Below are positions 33,014-39,827 of a stretch of 46,529 nucleotides of DNA, one piece after another. The DNA lies in IMG/VR virus record IMGVR_UViG_3300026457_000025, positions 1 through 46,529 of that record, one strand, 5' to 3'. The translations under genes were made by a program, and so were the position numbers. The notes under the pieces are model-generated. The model was not told where the DNA came from and made no database searches. It was given only the letters and a program-made list of their open reading frames with translations. Each line of letters begins with the position of its first letter. Within the stretch, counting starts at the first letter, position 1. Source of the DNA: a virus.

Positions 33014-33049
33014 CCGGGTTGGTACAGCTGTACTAGCCCGGTGGTTTTT
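33014..33049 (+). terminator. strong intrinsic terminator after SSB gene
   Basis: A continuous 12-pair stem (CCGGGTTGGTAC with GTACTAGCCCGG, two G-T pairs) closes an AGCT loop at 33014-33041 and is followed by TGGTTTTT. Confidence 0.85.
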
Positions 33050-33076
33050 CTGCAGGATTCATCTCCTGCACAATCC

Positions 33077-33084
33077 TTTGCACA
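33077..33084 (+). promoter_or_regulatory. TTTGCACA start-proximal motif
   Basis: Exact TTTGCACA, 6 bases before the ATG at 33091 and downstream of the terminator at 33014-33049. No Shine-Dalgarno site is present; the motif occupies its place. Confidence 0.55.
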
Positions 33085-33090
33085 TCACCA

Positions 33091-33480
33091 ATGGGCCTCG
33101 ATCAGTACGCCTACATCAAGTTTCAACCTGAGTATGAGAACTGGTTGTTCCTTGCGGAATGGCGCAAACATCCCAACCTCCAGGGTTGGATGGAACGCCT
33201 ATGGCGCAAGAAGACGAACAGCAGTGAATCATACGAGAAAGATACATCAATTAATGATGAATTCAATGGAGTTGAGCTTGAACTCACCCTTCAAGACATT
33301 CTTCAACTCCAAATGGACATCAGAGATAACAATCTTGATGGCGGTTTTGGCACCACAACAGGATTCTTCTTCGGTTGTAATGCCGATGATGAATACAAGT
33401 GGAAAGATCTTAGCTTCTGTGATAGAGCTAAGGTTGCTCTCAAGAATAACCACACTGTTTATTACAACAGTTCTTGGTAA
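33091..33480 (+). CDS. conserved phage protein of the MGLDQYAY type
   Basis: 129 aa. MGLDQYAYIKF, EWRKHPNLQGWMERLW, FNGVELELTLQDILQLQMDI, TTTGFFFGCN and VYYNSSW follow a recurrent aquatic-phage family (often mislabelled phosphoglycerate kinase; no kinase motif is visible). Function unknown, soluble, probably early. Confidence 0.75.
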   Translation: MGLDQYAYIKFQPEYENWLFLAEWRKHPNLQGWMERLWRKKTNSSESYEKDTSINDEFNGVELELTLQDILQLQMDIRDNNLDGGFGTTTGFFFGCNADDEYKWKDLSFCDRAKVALKNNHTVYYNSSW

Positions 33481-33518
33481 TCTCTCCATCAATCAAACTC
33501 ACTTACCTTTCATGAACC

Positions 33519-33893
33519 ATGAACAAATCTCTACAAGATCTCCACCCGGTTGAGTTCATTCTTGTTTGCATCCTCTTTGTTGCAGCAACAATCCTCAACC
33601 TATGCACACCCTCCAAACCTACCGAAGCGAAACACCTATCGAACGAACCGAAAGGTTCAACGAATGGTACGAACGCTACACCGAATACGAAGGTGAGCCG
33701 CTCACCATCACGGTCCACCAGGTCTACGAAAACTATGGTGGACCAGAAGAAGGAGGCTGGACCTTCCGTTGCGGTTACCCAATCGAAACCGTCTGCATCT
33801 TCTCGAAAGCGCAAGCCCTCAGGGTTCTCCACGAACTCCACGAGAAGTACGACACAGAAGAGTATGACGACGGAACCTACGACATCTGCTTAG
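33519..33893 (+). CDS. possible small membrane protein overprinted by the next gene
   Basis: 124 codons. Residues 1-30 give a plausible membrane helix (VEFILVCILFVAATILNLC). From 33602 the frame is Ser/Thr/Lys low complexity and overlaps the better-supported gene 33602-33943 in another frame, so the C-terminal part may be a by-product. Start context (CATGAACCATG) resembles neighbours. Confidence 0.35.
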   Translation: MNKSLQDLHPVEFILVCILFVAATILNLCTPSKPTEAKHLSNEPKGSTNGTNATPNTKVSRSPSRSTRSTKTMVDQKKEAGPSVAVTQSKPSASSRKRKPSGFSTNSTRSTTQKSMTTEPTTSA

Positions 33894-33943
33894 CCCAGGG
33901 CTACGCTGAGTTCTACCCTACGGTCCGTCCTCACTACGAATGA
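33602..33943 (+). CDS. conserved small phage protein
   Basis: 113 aa from the ATG at 33602. Acidic and Tyr-rich: RFNEWYERYTEYEGEPLTI, QVYENYGGPEEGGWTFRCGYPI, LRVLHELHEKYDTEEYDDGTYDI. The YGGPEEGGW-F-CG pattern looks like a conserved aquatic-phage family, name unknown. Ends overlapping the next ATG (ATGA). Confidence 0.65.
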   Translation: MHTLQTYRSETPIERTERFNEWYERYTEYEGEPLTITVHQVYENYGGPEEGGWTFRCGYPIETVCIFSKAQALRVLHELHEKYDTEEYDDGTYDICLAQGYAEFYPTVRPHYE

Positions 33944-34224
33944 TCTCTTTGCCTGCACCAATCATGACGATTCCTGAGAACATCTTCAAGCTTCAGCTTG
34001 ATTCCATGCCTACAGAGAAAGACGCTGATCCATACGGTGATGTTCTGTTCTTCTCCAAGAAGAGTGGATGGATCATCACCAAGCTGGAGGATGCACAGGA
34101 CATGATCGAGGAGTACAACTGTACTCATTGGACATGGACTCCTGAAATCCCGTCAGCTGACGACTATGAACTGGATTCCACCAGGACTGAGCAGCTTAGA
34201 AATACAGGCTGGTTGAAAGATTAA
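33940..34224 (+). CDS. hypothetical acidic protein
   Basis: 94 aa, ATG overlapping the previous stop; an alternative ATG at 33964 has the CACCAATC context typical of this arm. Contains YGDVLFFSKKSGWIITKLEDAQDMIEEY and an acidic C-terminal third. No family recognised. A terminator follows at 34297. Confidence 0.58.
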   Translation: MISLPAPIMTIPENIFKLQLDSMPTEKDADPYGDVLFFSKKSGWIITKLEDAQDMIEEYNCTHWTWTPEIPSADDYELDSTRTEQLRNTGWLKD

Positions 34225-34296
34225 TAGGATTCTCAATAAACTTCAGTTATCAAGAATCCAACTAAACCTACTCACTTCTTGAGTACATATGAACTA

Positions 34297-34336
34297 GCGG
34301 GCGTCATGTTTTCTTTCATGGCGTCCGCTTTATCTT
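34297..34336 (+). terminator. intrinsic terminator
   Basis: A 12-pair stem (GCGGGCGTCATG with CATGGCGTCCGC, two G-T pairs) and 8-base loop at 34297-34328, followed by TTTATCTT. It lies in the 276-base gene-free gap after 34224. Confidence 0.7.
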
Positions 34337-34364
34337 GACGAATTGCATACCAAGTCTGCTTATC

Positions 34365-34455
34365 GCTACGGATTGCCGTAGCCTTGACTTTGCTCAGGTA
34401 GGTGATCAGTGCGCTTTGCATGACTTCCTCGTGGGATCTGTATCTATTTATACAG
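34365..34455 (+). promoter_or_regulatory. second hairpin, TTTGCTCA site and CTGTAT palindrome
   Basis: A perfect 7-pair hairpin GCTACGG-ATTG-CCGTAGC (34365-34382), then TTTGCTCA (34389-34396), then CTGTAT-N6-ATACAG (34438-34455). A GTG-started frame from 34402 would join the next gene; otherwise this is leader or regulatory DNA for 34501-34635. Confidence 0.4.
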
Positions 34456-34500
34456 TACCAAGAGGTCCAGGGTATGCATAGTTCACATCGTTACACAATC

Positions 34501-34635
34501 ATGAACGAATCTCCGTACATGGGTTGGGTTGTTCCTTATTCCTGGCAAGAGCCAGAGTATGAGGACGATGAACTCGATCAAGTTCCAGAAGATGAAAGTG
34601 ATTTTGATGACGAAGGGTTATTCACTCTTCGTTAA
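34501..34635 (+). CDS. very small acidic protein
   Basis: 44 aa from the ATG at 34501, with the CACAATC context common here (an in-frame GTG at 34402 would add 33 residues). Aromatic N-terminus (YMGWVVPYSWQEP), then highly acidic (EYEDDELDQVPEDESDFDDEG). DNA-mimic or inhibitor roles are conceivable for such acidic phage proteins but unsupported. Confidence 0.5.
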   Translation: MNESPYMGWVVPYSWQEPEYEDDELDQVPEDESDFDDEGLFTLR

Positions 34636-34670
34636 TCACACCATCTTCATTACCACTCTGCACACTCAAC

Positions 34671-34967
34671 ATGTCCTACAACATTACCGAGATCAAGGAC
34701 TTCTATACCTTGATCTACGCCATGGAGAAGCGGGTCAAGCAGCTTCTCATTGACGACAGTAAGAAGCATCAAATGGATGCAGAACCTTCCTGGTCCATGG
34801 AGATCATTGAGGATGAAATCATTCCAGCACTGGAGAAGTTCTTGGAAGTCTGGGATGATGATCCAACTCCTCAGTATCTCTACGACAACACAGGTGGTGA
34901 GCCTCCAGTGACTGCCAATGAGATGCTCAACGCAGCATGGAAGCAGCACCTGGAGATGCGCTCCTGA
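34671..34967 (+). CDS. hypothetical helical acidic protein
   Basis: 98 aa. Helices ITEIKDFYTLIYAMEKRVKQLL and MEIIEDEIIPALEKFLEVWDDD, acidic overall. A TCTGCACA variant of the start-proximal motif lies 6 bases before the ATG. No family recognised. Confidence 0.6.
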   Translation: MSYNITEIKDFYTLIYAMEKRVKQLLIDDSKKHQMDAEPSWSMEIIEDEIIPALEKFLEVWDDDPTPQYLYDNTGGEPPVTANEMLNAAWKQHLEMRS

Positions 34968-35037
34968 CTACCCTTACAATATCTACATAACACAGGGCAT
35001 TGGTACATCCTTACTAGTGCCCTTCTCTTTTATTCCC

Positions 35038-35316
35038 ATGAAGACTTTCCTCACTTCTCTGTTCAGCGCCAGCATCCTCTTACTTGGTTCCTTGCCTGCC
35101 CAAGCGCAGTGGGCAATGACTTGCACCAGAGATCCAGGTTCCAGCGTCAACCTACGCAATGGCCCAAGTAAGAACAACTATGTCATCGCGTCCATCCCCA
35201 ACAGTGAGTACATCCGTGCACTCAACTGGGTGTGGGGTAGCGATCAACTCAAATGGTACCGAGTTGAATACAACGGACTCGTTGGTTGGATGCGTTCAGA
35301 TTACCTTTGCCGCTAA
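35038..35316 (+). CDS. secreted SH3b-type protein
   Basis: 92 aa from the ATG at 35038. Signal peptide (KTFLTSLFSASILLLGSLPAQA, cleavage after AQA near residue 23). The mature part is a bacterial SH3 domain: SSVNLRNGPSKNNYVIASI, then LKWYRVEYNGLVGWMRSDYLC. Such domains bind peptidoglycan or stems. First gene of an apparent three-gene envelope cassette with the Pro-rich anchor and the L,D-transpeptidase. Confidence 0.78.
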   Translation: MKTFLTSLFSASILLLGSLPAQAQWAMTCTRDPGSSVNLRNGPSKNNYVIASIPNSEYIRALNWVWGSDQLKWYRVEYNGLVGWMRSDYLCR

Positions 35317-35318
35317 TC

Positions 35319-35717
35319 ATGGTTAAGAAGTTAATCATTGGAGCAGCAGGACTCGGTGCCTTCATTGTTGCAGCTGCTCTTGTCTCCATCATCTCTTCCA
35401 TGGTGTCAGCTTTGATACCAGGGCGCAGTCCTGATGCACCTGGCAAGCTTGATCCACCTATCGAAGAGAAGAGCAAGCAAGAGTATGCATCAACTCTCAA
35501 TCCTAAAGAAGAACCTAAGACTGATGAGTCTCCTAATGAGACACCACCATCTGCTCAACCTCAAGAAGTTTCTCCACCACAAGAAACTGCACCATCACCT
35601 GATCCTTTTCTTGTTGCATCGCCTGCCCCACGCAGCAGTGGACCTGGCAACTTTGATGCGCCGCCTGCTCCTTATGCAGGTGGTGGCATCTACCCAACTG
35701 GCCCAGGTAACATGTGA
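35319..35717 (+). CDS. membrane-anchored Pro-rich protein (spanin- or TonB-like layout)
   Basis: 132 aa from the ATG at 35319, 2 bases after the previous stop. One N-terminal membrane helix (KKLIIGAAGLGAFIVAAALV) then a long Pro/Glu/Ser-rich extension (PPSAQPQEVSPPQETAPSPDP) that could span the periplasm. No Cys lipobox. Membership in the envelope cassette is inferred from order. Confidence 0.6.
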   Translation: MVKKLIIGAAGLGAFIVAAALVSIISSMVSALIPGRSPDAPGKLDPPIEEKSKQEYASTLNPKEEPKTDESPNETPPSAQPQEVSPPQETAPSPDPFLVASPAPRSSGPGNFDAPPAPYAGGGIYPTGPGNM

Positions 35718-35723
35718 CCTGAG

Positions 35724-35761
35724 CAGATGATCCCTATGCATCTGTTCCTTTGCTTTGCACC
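35724..35761 (+). promoter_or_regulatory. hairpin plus TTTGCACC boundary element
   Basis: Hairpin CAGATG-N9-CATCTG (35724-35744), a T-rich tail, then TTTGCACC (35754-35761), 2 bases before the ATG at 35764. A TTG lies in frame inside the motif and could serve as an alternative start. Confidence 0.45.
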
Positions 35762-35763
35762 CC

Positions 35764-36552
35764 ATGAATAAACAGATGATCTTCCTTGCTCTTGCAGCTG
35801 GTTCCATTACAGCCATCACCCAGCACGGTGTGTCGCAAGTGCTCCTTGCTCACCATCAAGGACAGCACCCGACACCCTATGACCTGATGGCAAATCAGCC
35901 CCATCCTCAACCTCTCGAACAGATTGCTCCAGAGGAGGCCAATGCCACAGGGTCACTCCCCGTTGCGCCTCCTCCTGCCGTCCTTCCTGCTGACGCTGAT
36001 TCAGGTCCAGGAACCATTGATGAGCCTGGATCAGCTCGTCCACAGATCCGTATAAAACAGGGTTGGTCTTGGAAGAATCTTCTTCCACAGCCAGCATCTC
36101 GTCCATCTGCATCTCTTGTCCTCACCAGGACGAAAGAACAGGTGAAGACTACCAAAGATCCGATTTGGGAACTGCAACTTGTCGATAGTAAAGGAACAGT
36201 TCTCCAAACGTTACCTGCCTTAACAGGTCGCTCCTATCGTCAAACCGTTGATCGCCATGTCGCTGGTAACAAATCGCCTCTGCCTCGTGGCGTGTACAGC
36301 ATTGACCGTTACGGCATTGCTCGTGGTCCGTTTAGTGATCCAGAACTCGGTCAAGGTTACTGGATTCCCGTCGTCCCCTTGTTTTCCACAGGTCGCAGTG
36401 CTCTTGGATTCCATCAAGACCCCAGCTGGGGAAAACTTAACGGTGAATCCGGTACCTCAGGCTGTATCGGCCTAGAAAACAAGGAGGCAACAGCCACACT
36501 CGTTGAATGGATTCGTCACTTCAACGTTACCAAACTGACTGTCAATTCTTGA
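35764..36552 (+). CDS. YkuD-type L,D-transpeptidase
   Basis: 262 aa. Hydrophobic N-terminus (MIFLALAAGSITAIT) suggests export or anchoring, then a Pro/Ala-rich linker (50-110). The C-terminal domain has LPRGVYSIDRYGI, GFHQDP with H217 and SGTSGCIGL with C234, the YkuD catalytic signature (HxD...SxGC-R/I). It would make or cut 3-3 peptidoglycan crosslinks or attach proteins to the wall. Rare in phages. Following the SH3 and Pro-rich genes, it may remodel the host wall or exclude other phages. The domain also contains a TTTTCCACA at the DNA level (36382-36390). Confidence 0.85.
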   Translation: MNKQMIFLALAAGSITAITQHGVSQVLLAHHQGQHPTPYDLMANQPHPQPLEQIAPEEANATGSLPVAPPPAVLPADADSGPGTIDEPGSARPQIRIKQGWSWKNLLPQPASRPSASLVLTRTKEQVKTTKDPIWELQLVDSKGTVLQTLPALTGRSYRQTVDRHVAGNKSPLPRGVYSIDRYGIARGPFSDPELGQGYWIPVVPLFSTGRSALGFHQDPSWGKLNGESGTSGCIGLENKEATATLVEWIRHFNVTKLTVNS

Positions 36553-36557
36553 ATGCC

Positions 36558-36701
36558 ATGAAGACTTCATACATCAAGATTGCTTACCGTAATGAAGGTG
36601 AATGGCAAACCACAACCTTCAGGACAGATGATCCTCAGTGGCGTGAAACATTCTTGACTCTGCGCAACAGCTTTCAATCTGTCCGTATTCTGTACAGCTA
36701 A
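36558..36701 (+). CDS. very small hypothetical protein
   Basis: 47 aa from the ATG at 36558, 5 bases past the previous stop. Beta-like and soluble (SYIKIAYRNEGEWQTTTFRT, FLTLRNSFQSVRILY). Context CCATG typical of the arm. No family recognised. Confidence 0.55.
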   Translation: MKTSYIKIAYRNEGEWQTTTFRTDDPQWRETFLTLRNSFQSVRILYS

Positions 36702-36709
36702 CCATCGCC

Positions 36710-37060
36710 ATGGGTAAGAAGAAAGACAAGAAGAAGCAAGAGAAGGAACAGCTTCCTGTTTCTAATCATGCTCTCAAAATTAAATACATCCTGGATCATT
36801 TCAACTTTGCCAAAGTTCAAGAGGCAATGGTTGCATTGAACTGGGTATGGCAACACATGGATGATCCAGATGATCAAACCATGCGCGTTCCTACCATTGA
36901 ACGCATGAAACAAACTGCTGCACATCTCCTTTACAGCGCAGCTACTAGCAAGGAACGTTACTTTGCAACGGGTGGATTCCATGCTCAGCGTTATGAGTAT
37001 GGCGATCTCTCCTTGCAATTTGTAGTAGCTGAGTACGATACATGTGATGACACCATGTAA
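36710..37060 (+). CDS. conserved small phage protein of unknown function
   Basis: 116 aa. Basic N-terminus (MGKKKDKKKQEKEQ) then IKYILDHFNFAKVQEAMVALNWVWQH, PTIERMKQTAAHLLYSA, ATGGFHAQRYEYGDLSLQFVVAEY. The F-kV--aM-aLnW-W...PT...A..L...TGGF pattern recurs in phage proteins with no known role. Confidence 0.7.
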   Translation: MGKKKDKKKQEKEQLPVSNHALKIKYILDHFNFAKVQEAMVALNWVWQHMDDPDDQTMRVPTIERMKQTAAHLLYSAATSKERYFATGGFHAQRYEYGDLSLQFVVAEYDTCDDTM

Positions 37061-37062
37061 TC

Positions 37063-37404
37063 ATGCAAAACTATCCTCGTTTTTTTCTGCATCGAAACTC
37101 CGACAAAACACGCATTGCTAAAGCCATGAACAACATTGAATGGGAATCCAACGACAGCACCAAGGATCTCAGCAAGACTGATGCTCCTACCATGCGTCAA
37201 CTAGCTGGGATGCAGCTCGTCGCCAGGATGAAAGAAGCTGCAGACAAAGTTGGTGCTGGCTTTGTTGGTGGCTTCATTGATGAGAATGGCAACCGCTTCA
37301 TGATGTCCAACATGGGCGAAGGCCACATGAAAGAACATCAAATCATGGAGCAACTAGAACAATACAAACGTGAAGTAGAAGGAGATGCTACAGACTGGAA
37401 GTAG
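37063..37404 (+). CDS. hypothetical protein
   Basis: 113 aa (an internal ATG at 37126 would give a shorter form). GAGFVGGFIDENGNRFMMSNMGE and an amphipathic C-terminal helix (MEQLEQYKREVEG). Starts 2 bases after the previous gene. No family recognised. Confidence 0.58.
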   Translation: MQNYPRFFLHRNSDKTRIAKAMNNIEWESNDSTKDLSKTDAPTMRQLAGMQLVARMKEAADKVGAGFVGGFIDENGNRFMMSNMGEGHMKEHQIMEQLEQYKREVEGDATDWK

Positions 37405-37422
37405 CTCTCAGTTACATCCTCC

Positions 37423-37746
37423 ATGTACAACATCTGGAATGCAGCAGCCTATGAAATAACAAACATCCTCATTGATTACAACAGAAAACTAGAACTCAAC
37501 CCATGGATCAAAGCAATCCGTCTCCACTGCTTCCCAGATTGGGTAGCATGGAAGACCGAACGCACCATGGGTCGAGTCGATCAACAAATTGAGCAGCTCC
37601 AGAAGGAGATGCAAATTGAACACGATAAGAAATATGTCACACCCATCATCAGGGAGCATCAACCTGATGAGTCCAAGACGCAGCAGCTTCTAGGTGGTAC
37701 TCTGCAGATCACAGCTCCCTGGTACAAACCAGAGGAGAAAAACTAA
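37423..37746 (+). CDS. hypothetical protein with coiled coil
   Basis: 107 aa. N-terminal helix YNIWNAAAYEITNILIDYNRKL, Trp-rich middle (NPWIKAIRLHCFPDWVAW), coiled-coil stretch RVDQQIEQLQKEMQIEHDKK, then a Pro/Gln tail. No family recognised. Confidence 0.58.
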   Translation: MYNIWNAAAYEITNILIDYNRKLELNPWIKAIRLHCFPDWVAWKTERTMGRVDQQIEQLQKEMQIEHDKKYVTPIIREHQPDESKTQQLLGGTLQITAPWYKPEEKN

Positions 37747-37792
37747 TTGCGTGTACACTGCATTGAACCTGCATACAATTTACGTTAGAACC

Positions 37793-38047
37793 ATGAAGAT
37801 GCGCCAGTCCCCAGCTGATCAGAAGCAAGAACAATTCATCGAAGTACTTCGTAATGTCCATGCCACACTTACGAACCTCCTTGAGGATCCTCTCTTTATT
37901 GATAGTATTCATGGTGAACAGGAAATGGGTCTCGACCTTTCTCTTGAACTCATTGACAACATCATTGCTCGGATCGACCCCAAGGACCACAGCGCTCAGG
38001 CCGAACTGATGGATCGCCTTGAACTCACCGCTGTTGATGCTGATTGA
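37793..38047 (+). CDS. hypothetical helical protein
   Basis: 84 aa from the ATG at 37793. Helical: QKQEQFIEVLRNVHATLTNLL, GLDLSLELIDNIIARIDPKD, AELMDRLELTAVDAD. The acidic C-terminus ends near a probable unit boundary (terminator at 38118). No family recognised. Confidence 0.58.
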   Translation: MKMRQSPADQKQEQFIEVLRNVHATLTNLLEDPLFIDSIHGEQEMGLDLSLELIDNIIARIDPKDHSAQAELMDRLELTAVDAD

Positions 38048-38117
38048 GTCTCATCAGACTTATTACACTGTCCAACAAGAGCCGTCTGCTTCTAGCTAGT
38101 GCTTCTAAGCTATTCAT

Positions 38118-38160
38118 GCCGTGGTCCTCCCTGTCATGGGTGTTGGATCACGGCTTCTTT
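38118..38160 (+). terminator. intrinsic terminator abutting TTTGCACA
   Basis: 10-pair stem GCCGTGGTCC/GGATCACGGC (one G-T pair) around a 17-base loop (38118-38154), then TTCTTTTT, whose last T begins TTTGCACA (38160-38167), 7 bases before the ATG at 38175. Confidence 0.75.
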
Positions 38161-38174
38161 TTGCACACCATCCA

Positions 38175-38567
38175 ATGTTCTCACCCTCAGAATACTTAAC
38201 AAACCTTAGGCAGATCAGTCTCCTCAATGGACTGGTCACGCCAGTAGGTCAACTCCCTTCCATTCCTCCCATCCCAAAGATGGAATCAGCTACAGCAGGA
38301 ATCCCTGTTGTAGCAACTGTTCCAGCAGCGCCAGAATGTAATGACATCATCAATGCTGTTGCATCCTCTCCTCTTGCAATCAATCTGGCAGCACTGTTTG
38401 CAGCTGGATTGATTCTTACCATTCTTATCAAGAAGTACGGACCATCCATCCTTGCCTGGTTCCGTGACAAGATGCAGCGCTTCCTTGCTTCTATCCGTAG
38501 CAAGATCAGTAAGCGACGTAGCAATCTGCTACAACCTTCTGTCTGCACTGTCGTGGTGATGGGCTGA
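38175..38567 (+). CDS. membrane protein, single pass
   Basis: 130 aa from the ATG at 38175, chosen because it lies 7 bases past TTTGCACA; an ATG at 38281 is the alternative. One membrane helix (PLAINLAALFAAGLILTILIK) and a basic tail with aromatic residues (KYGPSILAWFRDKMQRFLASIRSKISKRRS). Ends overlapping the next start (TGATG). Confidence 0.6.
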   Translation: MFSPSEYLTNLRQISLLNGLVTPVGQLPSIPPIPKMESATAGIPVVATVPAAPECNDIINAVASSPLAINLAALFAAGLILTILIKKYGPSILAWFRDKMQRFLASIRSKISKRRSNLLQPSVCTVVVMG

Positions 38568-38833
38568 TGTACCGCACAAAAGCACATCACTTTTACAAAG
38601 GAAACCAGAAGTTCCTCAGGACTAAACAGTTCTGGACTGTCTGGCGCAAGGTCAGGATGGTCATTGGCATCATCTATGACAGTTGCTCCGTCATTTTGGT
38701 ACTCATGAGTCTCGACCGTGTGTACAAATTCAAGAGCTGGAGGGTTGTTAAACCCTGGCAGATCGCTACTTTGGTCGAGCGTTTACCCAAGCTGTTCCGT
38801 ACCCTTAGACACCACTTCACCTATGGGATCTAA
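38567..38833 (+). CDS. small basic membrane-associated protein
   Basis: 88 aa, coupled by TGATG. Very basic with aromatic residues (YKGNQKFLRTKQFWTVWRKVRM), a short hydrophobic stretch (VIGIIYDSCSVILVLMSL) and a basic C-terminus. No family recognised. Real but unassigned. Confidence 0.5.
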   Translation: MYRTKAHHFYKGNQKFLRTKQFWTVWRKVRMVIGIIYDSCSVILVLMSLDRVYKFKSWRVVKPWQIATLVERLPKLFRTLRHHFTYGI

Positions 38834-38897
38834 CCGCTTCCAGGGTTCATAAACTGATAGGAAAAACTTAAGGTTACCTACAGCTTTTCTTATCGTT

Positions 38898-38941
38898 CCA
38901 TTGCTACGCTGGTTTGCCTACAAACCCTGTCGTAGCAATGG
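38898..38941 (+). promoter_or_regulatory. long nested hairpin in a 185-base gap
   Basis: An 11-pair perfect outer stem (CCATTGCTACG 38898-38908, CGTAGCAATGG 38931-38941) encloses a 6-pair inner stem (GGTTTG/CAAACC) with a CCTA loop. No U run follows, so a regulatory RNA structure or operator is as likely as a terminator. The rest of 38834-39018 is AT-rich with no gene. Confidence 0.55.
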
Positions 38942-39018
38942 ATTTCAGTCTTACAAGACACTGCACTTGGATAGGTTTGTGCCCTTCATAATTAATTACC
39001 GGATGGAAAATATTTACC

Positions 39019-39186
39019 ATGGAATCCAATATGTCGCCAGCAGGAAAACTTGCCTGGGCAATCCTTGCTCAACGTCCTGACGGCAAGAGTGAAGTCATCA
39101 AGATCACCAATCACGAAGAAGCCGATCAAGCTGTCAAAGAGAATCCCACTCTTTGGTACAAGAGCGGCCCATTCATGCTAGTTTGA
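39019..39186 (+). CDS. small hypothetical protein (55 aa)
   Basis: ATG at 39019 (ACCATGG context), TGA at 39184-39186. Soluble, charged: AGKLAWAILAQRPDGKSEVIK, EEADQAVKENPTLWYKSGPF. Fills an otherwise empty stretch and uses codons like its neighbours. Reads like a small phage regulator or modulator; function unknown. Confidence 0.6.
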   Translation: MESNMSPAGKLAWAILAQRPDGKSEVIKITNHEEADQAVKENPTLWYKSGPFMLV

Positions 39187-39241
39187 ATCCACTCCAGGAC
39201 ACATCCTCGTCACTGTGTCCTGGGGAATCCCCTTCATTCCA

Positions 39242-39451
39242 ATGAAACTTCCTGTGACTGCTTACATCGTCATGCTTCATCATGCTGATGTAGGTACATT
39301 TGCTCCAGCTTTCCCCAATCTTGACGACGCTATTGAGTTCTCCAATGCAATGCGCTTGGTCAACGATCAACTTGCTGTAGCTGAACCGGTGCCTTTGGTC
39401 TCCACGATGGCTCCAGGAGGAAGCAAAGTTTTAGATTGGGTCGAGCATTGA
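39242..39451 (+). CDS. small hypothetical protein
   Basis: 69 aa from the ATG at 39242 (an in-frame GTG at 39215 is possible). Hydrophobic, alpha/beta (VTAYIVMLHHADVGTFAPAF, LDDAIEFSNAMRLVNDQL, STMAPGGSKVLDW). No family recognised. Ends 24 bases before the inverted repeat at 39475. Confidence 0.58.
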   Translation: MKLPVTAYIVMLHHADVGTFAPAFPNLDDAIEFSNAMRLVNDQLAVAEPVPLVSTMAPGGSKVLDWVEH

Positions 39452-39474
39452 TTCAACCTAATTAAATACATAAG

Positions 39475-39513
39475 AATCTGTGTTATCTTGTATCGAGGTA
39501 ACACAGATTTTTT
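39475..39513 (+). promoter_or_regulatory. 11-pair inverted repeat with T run just before RHH gene
   Basis: AATCTGTGTTA (39475-39485) and TAACACAGATT (39499-39509) pair perfectly around a 13-base loop, followed by T residues up to the ATG at 39514. It can be an intrinsic terminator, an operator for the regulator it precedes, or both. Confidence 0.65.
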
Positions 39514-39762
39514 ATGGCCGTCGTTCTATCAGTTAGTATCCCCGATGAGATGCACGCCAGGTGGAAATCATCTGGATTTGATATTAGCCCCAGTGCGATT
39601 TTCCAAAATGCTTTGGAGTCACAGCTCACTGAAACCAATCAACATCTCACCTACTGGAGCAATCGTGCCTTGTCTGCAGAAAAGAAACTAAAGACCATCG
39701 AGAAGTTACTGTCTGCTAGTGAGAAGGAGATTAAAAAATTCCTTTACTTTGAAGACATGTGA
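39514..39762 (+). CDS. ribbon-helix-helix (CopG/Arc-type) regulator
   Basis: 82 aa. Residues 3-36 follow the RHH fold: a beta strand VVLSVSIPDEMHARW, then helices GFDISPSAIFQNALESQL. The C-terminal half is a charged coiled coil (YWSNRALSAEKKLKTIEKLLSASEKEIKK). The perfect inverted repeat ending at its start codon suggests autoregulation. No toxin partner follows, so a repressor is more likely than an antitoxin. Confidence 0.72.
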   Translation: MAVVLSVSIPDEMHARWKSSGFDISPSAIFQNALESQLTETNQHLTYWSNRALSAEKKLKTIEKLLSASEKEIKKFLYFEDM

Positions 39763-39809
39763 TCTTCCTAACAATTGATTGGTAACCTGTTCGGTAGACT
39801 ACAATTAAC

Positions 39810-39825
39810 AAATGCATCTGCATTT
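39810..39825 (+). promoter_or_regulatory. AAATGCA/TGCATTT operator-like palindrome
   Basis: Perfect 7-base inverted repeat with 2-base spacer, 2 bases before the ATG at 39828. TACAAT at 39800-39805 could be the -10 box, with poor -35 spacing (15 or 19). The palindrome would sit just downstream of the start site, as repressor sites often do. Confidence 0.45.
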
Positions 39826-39827
39826 CT

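Noticed and set aside
33091-33480. Phosphoglycerate kinase, a label often given to this family
   Set aside because: 129 residues with no nucleotide-binding or PGK motifs; the label is not supported by sequence.
34438-34455. CTGTAT-N6-ATACAG as a LexA/SOS box
   Set aside because: CTGT and ACAG are 10 bases apart rather than 8, and cyanobacterial LexA sites have a different consensus. Kept only as a palindrome.
39110-39200. tRNA-like GTTTGAATCCAC stretch
   Set aside because: No acceptor, D or anticodon stems around it; it is the end of a coding frame. I found no tRNA in the window.
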